Positions 1-5,109 of a DNA stretch of 5,109 bases are shown here, piece by piece. Under the pieces are notes generated by a model. The model made no database searches. It saw only the letters and a program-made list of their open reading frames with translations, and was not told where the DNA came from. The position numbers were made by a program, and so were the translations under genes. Numbering within the stretch: the stretch's first letter is position 1; each line of letters starts with the position of its first letter. Source of the DNA: Patescibacteria group bacterium (GTDB lineage Bacteria > Patescibacteriota > Saccharimonadia > Saccharimonadales > HK-STAS-PATE-42); contig JAUPUA010000079.1 in NCBI GenBank assembly GCA_030917805.1, forward strand, positions 1 to 5,109, given 5' to 3'.

Positions 1-401
1 GAACTAAGGTATCGGTATTCACAGATATCCCAGGAGTAGATGCCGCAGGAACCCTAATTGGTGGTCACGGAGTCCGCGTAAAAGCTGTTAACGCTGAAAT
101 TGGGGAGACAGAAAGACTAGACATTGTTGAATGGTCTGATGATCCAAGAGAATACATTATTCGTGCAATGTCTCCAGCTCAAATTGATAAGGTAGAGATT
201 GATGAAGACAACAAAACAGCTCAAGTTTGGGTAAACGAAGAACAAGTTAGAATCGCAATAGGTCGCGGAGGAGCAAATGTTCGTCTAGCCGGGGAACTAA
301 CAGGCTATGAAATTGATGTTATTAAGCCAGAAATGCCTGAAGCAGATATTCCATTAACTCCAACCAAACCGGAAACATCCTCAATAGAAGCTACAGAGTA
401 A
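1..401 (+). CDS. nusA: Transcription termination/antitermination protein NusA, C-terminal part (5' end outside window)
   Basis: NusA binds RNA polymerase and nascent RNA and modulates pausing, termination and antitermination in the cytoplasm. The visible frame (first full codon at base 3, TAA stop at 399-401) gives 132 residues. They cover the end of the KH region. The first KH GxxG loop reads GGHG (bases 60-71) and is followed by the NusA hallmark LDIVEWSDDP. The second KH domain carries GRGG (bases 261-272) in AIGRGGANVRLAGELTGYEIDV, which is close to the family consensus. The last 25 or so residues form a Pro/Thr/Glu-rich tail with no acidic-repeat domain. An internal ATG at 168 lies inside the KH region and is not the real start. 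The next gene is not infB, the common partner of nusA. The identification is secure; only the N-terminal part is missing. Confidence 0.95.
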   Translation, partial: TKVSVFTDIPGVDAAGTLIGGHGVRVKAVNAEIGETERLDIVEWSDDPREYIIRAMSPAQIDKVEIDEDNKTAQVWVNEEQVRIAIGRGGANVRLAGELTGYEIDVIKPEMPEADIPLTPTKPETSSIEATE

Positions 402-422
402 AACTCTTGATTCCTGTCGAGA
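395..422 (+). terminator. Overlapping small hairpins after nusA; weak terminator candidate
   Basis: Two mutually exclusive stems sit at the nusA stop codon. AGAGT (395-399) can pair with ACTCT (403-407). TCTTGA (405-410) can pair with TCGAGA (417-422), with one G-U pair and a 6-base loop. No run of T follows directly; the nearest pyrimidine-rich stretch starts around 430. A standard intrinsic terminator is therefore not shown. These hairpins may attenuate readthrough into the next gene, or may be chance. Confidence 0.2.
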
Positions 423-468
423 AATTCCACGTTCTATTCCGGTCTATTTTCTATGTTAAACTTATAGT

Positions 469-1119
469 ATGAATAAAAAGTTTTGGATAGTATTTACAGT
501 ATTAGTTGTTGGCGTACTTGGCTTTGCTATTATGCAAAGTAAGAACAATACAAAAACCTCAAGAAAGATCGAAAACCCAAAGATAGTCCAGACAGACGAC
601 CATATAAGAGGAAAAACAGAATCAGAAGTAGCACTCATAACCTATGGTGACTATGAATGCCCAGCCTGTAATGCCTGGGAACCAGAACTAACTAAAATTC
701 GTGAAGAATACAAAGATAAAGTGGCATTCGTTTTTCGAAATTTTCCACTTACAGATAAGCATATAAATGCCTTTGCCGCAGCTAGAGCTGCAGAATCTGC
801 CGCACAGCAAGGTAGATTCTGGGAAATGCATGATTTACTTTACGCACGCTGGGCTGAATGGAAGGGCGATAACAAAAGTGCACAAGGTAAATTTGAAGGG
901 TACGCTGAAGAGCTCGGACTTGATATGGCTAAATTTAAAGAAGACTACAAGTCTGAAGCAATCGCAGATAGAGTAAATAGTGACTTAGCTAGTGCAAATC
1001 AAGTCGGTGCAACAGGTACGCCAACCTTTATTATTGGTGGTGAAATTATAGAAACTGGTAGCGTATCAGATGGAAAAAGTAAAATAAGGCAGATTCTAGA
1101 TCAAAAGCTAGCCCAGTAG
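469..1119 (+). CDS. Membrane-anchored DsbA-family thiol:disulfide oxidoreductase (Thioredoxin_4-like)
   Basis: This 216-residue protein is predicted to catalyse disulfide formation or isomerisation in proteins outside the cytoplasmic membrane. Residues 1-4 are a short basic start (MNKK), and about 5-22 form one hydrophobic helix that acts as an uncleaved anchor or signal; no lipobox cysteine is seen. A linker of about 25 residues leads to the thioredoxin fold. The motif YECPAC contains the redox pair C64 and C67. FRNFPL (89-94) is typical of this subfamily, the helical insertion domain spans about 98-165, and the cis-proline loop is GTPTF with P185. Those two cysteines are the only ones in the protein. 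The ATG at 469 is chosen because it directly precedes the basic/hydrophobic segment. No Shine-Dalgarno sequence lies before it, and TATGTT (452-457) just upstream could give a near-leaderless message. It follows nusA by 67 bases and precedes the aminopeptidase by 18, which suggests co-transcription. The substrate is unknown. Confidence 0.92.
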   Translation: MNKKFWIVFTVLVVGVLGFAIMQSKNNTKTSRKIENPKIVQTDDHIRGKTESEVALITYGDYECPACNAWEPELTKIREEYKDKVAFVFRNFPLTDKHINAFAAARAAESAAQQGRFWEMHDLLYARWAEWKGDNKSAQGKFEGYAEELGLDMAKFKEDYKSEAIADRVNSDLASANQVGATGTPTFIIGGEIIETGSVSDGKSKIRQILDQKLAQ

Positions 1120-1137
1120 CAGTATAAACCAAATCAA

Positions 1138-3894
1138 ATGGCCCGCCTAAATAGAATATGCCAACAGTTTAGGCCTGAACATTATAACCTGCATCTGAAT
1201 GTCTCGGATGATCTTAGAGATTTGAGTGGTGAGCTAGAGGTTAAAGGTGTCAGAAGATCTAAGCCGTCCTACAGAATAACCCTACATCAATCTGGTCTTA
1301 GGGTAAGTTCTGCTAAGCTCTACAGGCTTTCTAAAGAATCTAAACAAGAAGAGATTGAAGTTACTAGGATAGTCAATCATAACAAACTTGAGGAGCTGCG
1401 CCTACACACCAGTCAAAAGATTGAATCTGGAGAATACCTAATCAGGTTAAGTTATAAAGCTAAAGCACTCGAGAAAACCACCAACGGTGTCTATATTAGT
1501 ACTTGGCACAATCAAGAGGATCAACTTGGTGAAGTTCTAGCCACCCAGTTTCAGCCGCACTATGCGAGATCTCTCTTACCTTGTATTGATGAACCGGAGG
1601 CTAAAGCAACCTTTAATCTTAGTCTTTCCGTCTCTAAGTATCTCAGTACTAAGTACGCTTTCCTTTTTAATACAACTATAGAAAAGGAGCAAGAGTGTAC
1701 TGAAGATAATACAAAAACACTAACTTTTGAACCGACTCCTAAAATGAGCACGTATCTGCTTGCTCTAGTAATAGGTAACCTTGAAAGTGTTACCGCCAAA
1801 ACATCATCAAATATCCCAATTAGTATTTATTCTACGCCAAACAAAATTAAACAAACTAGTTTTGCGTTAGAATATTCGCTTAAGATTTTTGATCTGCTAG
1901 AAGAGTACTTCCAGATAAAATATCCCCTTCAAAAATGTGACCTCGTTGCTGTACCGGATTTTGACAGTGGTGGGATGGAGAACTGGGGTTTAATAACTTT
2001 TAGAGAGGATCTCCTACTTTTCGATGAAGGACTGTCTACGTTAGCCGATAAACAAGCCGTCGCATTAACAATTGCTCATGAGATTGCACATCAGTGGTTC
2101 GGTAATCTAGTTACGATGAAGTGGTGGGACGAGCTTTGGCTTAATGAAGGTTTCGCTAACTTTATGGAATACTTCATTGTAGGTAAATTGAACCCTGAGT
2201 GGAATATTTTTGAAGATTATCTAATTACAGAAAAGAATACAGCAATTAGATTAGATTCACTACCTTCTTCAAGACCAATAATTAAGAAGGTTACTAGTCC
2301 TCATCATGCCGTAGAAGTATTTGATGAAATTGCCTACCAAAAATCAGGAAGTCTAATTCGTATGATTTACTCAACCATTGGTGAAGAAGCATTTAGAAAA
2401 GGTTTAACGGCCTACTTTACAGAGTTCAAATTTGGCTCAGCAACCTCTGAGGACTTAGTAGGTTCTTGGCAGAGTTTTTCAAAATCTAATATTCAGCAGC
2501 TTATCGGGAGCTGGCTCCATGAACCAGGTCTTCCAATTCTCTCAATTAGTTTAGGTAAAAGAGATGACATTATAGAAATATCACAATCTCGATTTCTCTC
2601 TGAGAAGGCAACAAAAAAACAGATTGAAGCTGACATAACAGCTAAGCTTTCGCATAAACCAAACTTAAAAAGGCTTCAAAGAGGCTTCTACGAGAATAAC
2701 ATAAGAAGAAGTCTAGGTGCCTCTAATGATCAGACTTGGCAAATTCCAATAGATTTTGTAACTCCTCAAAGGCTAGTAAGATCTGAAGCCCTGAAGCCAT
2801 TTATCCTCAAAAAACAGCACCATAAAATACAACTCCCCAAAGGGACACCATTACCAATTAAGCTCAACGGTAGAGGTAAGGGATTTTATATAACACAATA
2901 TTCAACTGAGTTCCTAGCTCAAATTAGCCGAGCAATACAAAATGATGAATTAGGTAACTTAGATATATTAAACATCTTGAGCGATTTTATGGCCTTAGAT
3001 AAGCTCGGGCAATTTAAATCTGGCTCCTCGAGTATACTAGATATAATATCAAGCTGTAAAAATAGCACCAATGCTAACTTTTGGAGTCTTACTGGCTCAT
3101 ATCTGGCTTATATCCACCAACAATTGAAACAAACCGATCAAGAACGCCTGCTAGAAAGCTTCACAAGGCAGCTTATTCAACCTGCACTTAAAAAGTTAAA
3201 TATGGATTCTGTCTCTAAGGAGGAGCCAAATACTACAGCTGCACGTTTTGAGATTCTTTCACTGGCAGTTATGGCTAAAGAGCCTAGTGTAAGCAAGCAT
3301 TTATCAGATATGTATTATATCAATTCTGATAATTTAACCAAGATTCCTTCTGAGCAGCGGCTTTTATCTCTTTATTCTGTTGCAAAACAGGGTTTAAAGA
3401 AAGATTATGCACACATATTGGGTATATATAGTGATTGCCACGAGGATGTCGGTCTTAGAGAGGATTTAATGTACGCTTTGACTAGTTTCGAAAAAGAAGA
3501 ATTTGCACTCAGCAACATAGCGTTAATTAAGGATGAAGAACTAATGCGCTCCCAGGATATTCTAAGTTGGATATCTCTAATTCTCAGTTCTTCCAAATGC
3601 TCTAAAGATCAGCTTTTAAAATGGCTTATTAAAGAAGATGGCTGGCAGTGGCTTGCAGAAATCCTCAGCCCAACCCATCTAAGTTACTCTGTTAGAGTCT
3701 TCGCCTCTAGTGCTTATACTCAAAAAGACCTTAACTACTTAGTCAGATTCTTTAACGATCTAGAAAATGAAGAACTCACCAAATCTACCCAAGAGGCAAA
3801 GGAGATTGCAAAAAGTAGAATAGATTGGAATAAAAAGGAATTACCTAAAGTTATTCAATACCTTACTACTATTAAATCTATAAAAAGTGTGTAA
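1138..3894 (+). CDS. M1-family zinc aminopeptidase (aminopeptidase N / ERAP-like), cytosolic
   Basis: The protein removes N-terminal residues from peptides using one zinc ion. Its 918 residues carry the full M1 architecture. An N-terminal beta domain (about 10-200) comes first. The catalytic domain contains the exopeptidase motif GGMEN (278-282) and the zinc site HEIAH (H314, E315, H318), with the third ligand E337 in WLNEGFANF at the canonical spacing. Y400 in DEIAYQKSG matches the transition-state tyrosine. W459 and PGLP (463-466) mark the end of the catalytic domain, a beta-sandwich follows, and an ERAP1_C-like helical domain starts near KLNGRGKGFY (575-584) and runs to the end. There is no signal peptide or membrane segment, so it should act in the cytosol, probably in peptide salvage. 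Residues of about 488-530 look like a basic insertion in the sandwich domain. The ATG at 1138 fits the usual N-terminus; it lies 18 bases after the preceding stop and has no clear ribosome site. Substrate preference cannot be read from sequence. Confidence 0.96.
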   Translation: MARLNRICQQFRPEHYNLHLNVSDDLRDLSGELEVKGVRRSKPSYRITLHQSGLRVSSAKLYRLSKESKQEEIEVTRIVNHNKLEELRLHTSQKIESGEYLIRLSYKAKALEKTTNGVYISTWHNQEDQLGEVLATQFQPHYARSLLPCIDEPEAKATFNLSLSVSKYLSTKYAFLFNTTIEKEQECTEDNTKTLTFEPTPKMSTYLLALVIGNLESVTAKTSSNIPISIYSTPNKIKQTSFALEYSLKIFDLLEEYFQIKYPLQKCDLVAVPDFDSGGMENWGLITFREDLLLFDEGLSTLADKQAVALTIAHEIAHQWFGNLVTMKWWDELWLNEGFANFMEYFIVGKLNPEWNIFEDYLITEKNTAIRLDSLPSSRPIIKKVTSPHHAVEVFDEIAYQKSGSLIRMIYSTIGEEAFRKGLTAYFTEFKFGSATSEDLVGSWQSFSKSNIQQLIGSWLHEPGLPILSISLGKRDDIIEISQSRFLSEKATKKQIEADITAKLSHKPNLKRLQRGFYENNIRRSLGASNDQTWQIPIDFVTPQRLVRSEALKPFILKKQHHKIQLPKGTPLPIKLNGRGKGFYITQYSTEFLAQISRAIQNDELGNLDILNILSDFMALDKLGQFKSGSSSILDIISSCKNSTNANFWSLTGSYLAYIHQQLKQTDQERLLESFTRQLIQPALKKLNMDSVSKEEPNTTAARFEILSLAVMAKEPSVSKHLSDMYYINSDNLTKIPSEQRLLSLYSVAKQGLKKDYAHILGIYSDCHEDVGLREDLMYALTSFEKEEFALSNIALIKDEELMRSQDILSWISLILSSSKCSKDQLLKWLIKEDGWQWLAEILSPTHLSYSVRVFASSAYTQKDLNYLVRFFNDLENEELTKSTQEAKEIAKSRIDWNKKELPKVIQYLTTIKSIKSV

Positions 3895-3921
3895 TTTATG
3901 CATCAATCTCGCTTAAGGTAT

Positions 3922-3951
3922 TTGCATAGCGTGCTTATGTTCCTGTATAAA
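3922..3951 (+). promoter_or_regulatory. Sigma-70-type promoter candidate ahead of the intergenic RNA region
   Basis: TTGCAT (3922-3927; four of six match TTGACA) and TATAAA (3946-3951; five of six match TATAAT) are separated by 18 bases, within the normal range. A TG pair lies directly before the -10 box. Initiation would fall at about 3957-3960, only about 8 bases before the first arm of the long helix described below. That placement is the main support, since AT-rich spacers give promoter-like matches by chance. Transcripts could be a small RNA or a leader of about 385 bases for the wall-protein gene at 4345. Confidence 0.45.
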
Positions 3952-3957
3952 TAACAA

Positions 3958-4146
3958 TCTGTCTCAAAATCTTATTAACTTAAGATCTTAGAGCAAAAGT
4001 GAGAGAGTAAATCGTTATAGGTCCCAATTTAGCCCACATATTATGTGGACCAAATTAAGCTTAAATAAAACCCCTAGGAATCAGGAGGGTATCTACACCA
4101 CCTAGGTAAAGGTTCTAAGTTAAGTTGGTATCCTAATAAGATCTTT
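3958..4146 (+). ncRNA. Candidate structured RNA or 5' leader of unknown family
   Basis: The ends pair into a long interrupted helix: 3966-3968 with 4144-4146, 3969-3976 with 4135-4142, 3977-3983 with 4120-4126, and 3987-3994 with 4112-4119. That is about 26 pairs including one G-U. The interruptions are one-base (C4143), eight-base (4127-4134) and three-base (3984-3986) bulges. Inside are hairpin A (AATTT 4026-4030 with AAATT 4052-4056, a 3x3 internal loop, then CCACAT 4034-4039 with ATGTGG 4043-4048) and hairpin B (CCTAGG 4073-4078 with CCTAGG 4101-4106, enclosing AGGAGG at 4083-4088). Bases 3995-4025 stay largely unpaired and purine-rich. The roughly 180-base size and end-to-end helix recall 6S RNA only in outline. 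I see no signature of tRNA, tmRNA, RNase P, SRP RNA, T-box, c-di-AMP or other common riboswitches. The outer helix is rich in A-T pairs, so thermodynamic support is moderate. No U-tract terminator follows, so a leader is as likely as a free RNA. Confidence 0.4.
3972..3984 (+). repeat. 13-base direct repeat, copy 1 (5' arm of the long helix)
   Basis: TTATTAACTTAAG occurs exactly here and again at 4244-4256, 272 bases downstream on the same strand. This copy is the 5' strand of the long helix, pairing with 4120-4126 and 4135-4139. The flanks differ beyond the 13 bases, so this is not the edge of a longer duplication. Confidence 0.6.
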
Positions 4147-4243
4147 CACGACCATAGTTAGACACCACAAACTACCTCTAAAAATTATTCTAGAATAGCT
4201 TTTATCACTTTAAAAGTTGCAAGATCAGTGTTATATTTAAGAG

Positions 4244-4256
4244 TTATTAACTTAAG
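4244..4256 (+). repeat. 13-base direct repeat, copy 2 (alternative pairing partner)
   Basis: This is an exact second copy of TTATTAACTTAAG. Because it matches the 5' arm of the long helix, it can pair with the same 3' arm: AACTTAA (4249-4255) with 4120-4126 and TTATTA (4244-4249) with 4134-4139. It would form the same helix and bulge in the downstream direction. It lies 89 bases before the chosen start of the wall-protein gene. Confidence 0.6.
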
Positions 4257-4304
4257 CACACTACTCTTGAAGTCTTTGAAGATGATATTCATAAAGTCAG
4301 TACA

Positions 4305-4310
4305 TATACT
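4305..4310 (+). promoter_or_regulatory. Possible -10 box close to the wall-protein gene
   Basis: TATACT matches five of six positions of TATAAT and would start a transcript near 4317, giving a leader of about 28 bases to the ATG at 4345. No good -35 box lies at the proper distance: TTGAAG at 4276-4281 is 23 bases away, which is too far. This is weak evidence, recorded because it competes with the long-leader interpretation. Confidence 0.2.
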
Positions 4311-4344
4311 AGAAAAAGGCAGCCAGTGGTGCGAAAAGTTATTT

Positions 4345-5109
4345 ATGACAAGCATTTTTAGCATCCATAATCACAGAAAAGTTAGTAAACAGAATCCAAC
4401 ATTAAGAGCAAGCTACTATGCTTTCTTGCTCGCCGTTATAGCAATACCATTTTTATCTAGACAAGCCTTTGCATCAGGTTATACAGGAACTGCCCAAGTC
4501 TACGTTGATGGCAAGACTCTAAATGTCGCAACCAGTGCCATAACTGTAGCAGATGCCGTTAAGGATGCAGGCGTGACTCTTTCAGAAAAAGATAAAGTTG
4601 AGCCGAGCCTAGATACAGAGATTAGCGATGGCTACAAAATCAATATTTACAGATCAGTACCAGTAACTATTGAGGATAAAAACGCCACAGTGGAGATTGA
4701 AACCTCACATAAAACAGCTGATGCTATTACAGAGGAGGCTGGACTTGCACTTCACCCTGAAGATACATATATGTTCAAAGCATCTGATCTTTCCAGCAAT
4801 GATCTTCAGCCAGGCATAACCCTTAAAGTTGATCGTGCTGAATCTATTAAACTTAATCTGTACGGAGCAATAACTGATGTCAGAACTCAAGCCAAAACAG
4901 CCGGTGAGTTTCTTAAAGAAAAGAACTTAACCCTACAAGAAAACGACTTCCTCATCGTACCAGATGAGACGCCAATTTCAGAAGGTCTAACAGTGGGTAT
5001 TCAAAACTCATTTAGAGAAGTTGTTGTCCAAGATGAAGTTATTGCTATGCCAGAGGAAATCATAAAAGATATTAATAGAGATACATCAATTAGAGAAGTC
5101 CAGGTTGCC
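4345..5109 (+). CDS. Secreted cell-wall protein with three DUF348 modules and a G5 domain (3' end outside window)
   Basis: The 255 visible residues start a protein related to YabE/Rpf-type wall proteins. The first 43 residues form a long signal peptide: a basic start (R11, K12, K15, R21), a hydrophobic core at about 24-37 and a cleavage motif AFA before S44. Three DUF348 ubiquitin-like modules follow at about 51-102, 106-163 and 168-221. The first is the clearest, with VYVDGKTLNV, TVADAVKDAGVTL and the DKVEPSLD motif at 83-90. From about 224, EVVVQDEVIAMPEEII fits the opening of a G5 domain. Relatives often end in a peptidoglycan-cleaving domain, which would lie beyond the window. No cysteine is present so far. 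The ATG at 4345 is preferred over ATG 4282 because it gives a normal signal peptide; the earlier start would add 21 residues ahead of it. Neither has a clear ribosome site. It is set apart from the aminopeptidase by 450 bases and is probably a separate transcription unit. Confidence 0.88.
   Translation, partial: MTSIFSIHNHRKVSKQNPTLRASYYAFLLAVIAIPFLSRQAFASGYTGTAQVYVDGKTLNVATSAITVADAVKDAGVTLSEKDKVEPSLDTEISDGYKINIYRSVPVTIEDKNATVEIETSHKTADAITEEAGLALHPEDTYMFKASDLSSNDLQPGITLKVDRAESIKLNLYGAITDVRTQAKTAGEFLKEKNLTLQENDFLIVPDETPISEGLTVGIQNSFREVVVQDEVIAMPEEIIKDINRDTSIREVQVA

Larger units (their letters stand above)
4147..4344. other. Remaining spacer before the wall-protein gene; no gene recognised
   Basis: This 198-base stretch is very AT-rich. 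It contains a 12-base perfect palindrome TATTCTAGAATA (4186-4197), a short AT-only inverted repeat ACTTT/AAAGT (4207-4217) and the second copy of the 13-base repeat (4244-4256). The downstream reading frame stays open back to a TAG at 4159-4161, but that part does not resemble protein from the wall-protein family. No tRNA, mobile element or minus-strand gene was seen. Confidence 0.5.

Noticed and set aside
767..976. 69-residue frame inside the DsbA-like gene
   Set aside because: It overlaps a confidently assigned gene in another frame and its translation resembles nothing; a shadow frame.
1560..1799. 79-residue minus-strand frame inside the M1 gene
   Set aside because: Antisense to a conserved catalytic-protein gene with no family resemblance or ribosome site.
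3898..3954. Tiny ORF of 18 codons starting at the ATG just after the M1 stop
   Set aside because: It is very short, has no ribosome site, overlaps the promoter-like element and shows no recognisable protein pattern.
3985..4146. tRNA, tmRNA, T-box or c-di-AMP (ydaO) riboswitch in the intergenic region
   Set aside because: A c-di-AMP switch was considered because it often precedes wall-hydrolase genes, but none of its conserved segments is visible. GGTTCTAAG is not a T-arm, and no CCA end, tag frame or T-box sequence is present.
4186..4206. Intrinsic terminator at the TATTCTAGAATA palindrome followed by CTTTTA
   Set aside because: The stem is almost all A-T, the loop would be too small, and the T run is only four bases.
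4282..4344. Upstream ATG at 4282 as start of the wall-protein gene
   Set aside because: It would put 21 extra residues in front of an already long signal peptide and has no better ribosome site; ATG 4345 is preferred, though not proved.
4705..4890. 61-residue minus-strand frame inside the DUF348/G5 gene
   Set aside because: Antisense to clear DUF348 modules; a chance open frame.

Overview
The window reads as an AT-rich bacterial chromosome segment, with every recognisable gene on the + strand. The gene set is a NusA tail, a membrane-anchored DsbA-type thioredoxin, a cytosolic M1 aminopeptidase and a secreted DUF348/G5 wall protein. Together with the low GC and poor Shine-Dalgarno sequences, it best suggests a reduced-genome member of the Candidate Phyla Radiation, with Saccharibacteria (TM7) as the first guess. 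That assignment is inference from gene content, not proof. TAA and TAG end the three complete or 3'-complete genes, and nothing requires a non-standard code.

Layout. Positions 1-401 are the C-terminal part of NusA, with both KH domains and an acidic/Pro-Thr tail. A 67-base gap with a small hairpin follows. Positions 469-1119 encode a 216-residue membrane-anchored DsbA-like protein with a CPAC active site. Only 18 bases later, 1138-3894 encodes a full-length 918-residue M1 zinc aminopeptidase. Positions 3895-4344 (450 bases) have no convincing gene. They hold a promoter-like element (3922-3951), an RNA-like region (about 3958-4146) whose two ends can form a long interrupted helix of about 26 base pairs around two further hairpins, and a 13-base direct repeat that copies one arm of that helix downstream. 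From 4345 a secreted protein with a signal peptide, three DUF348 modules and the start of a G5 domain runs off the window end.

How the parts relate. The thioredoxin and the peptidase are probably co-transcribed, possibly with nusA. Their products work in different places: disulfide chemistry outside the membrane, and peptide breakdown in the cytosol, which would suit a host-dependent organism that salvages amino acids. The wall protein looks like a separate unit preceded by its own long leader or an independent small RNA.

The most interesting part is the 3895-4344 intergenic region. It has a promoter-like signal placed just before a foldable RNA, and a repeat that offers a mutually exclusive alternative helix. 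I match it to no RNA family I know.
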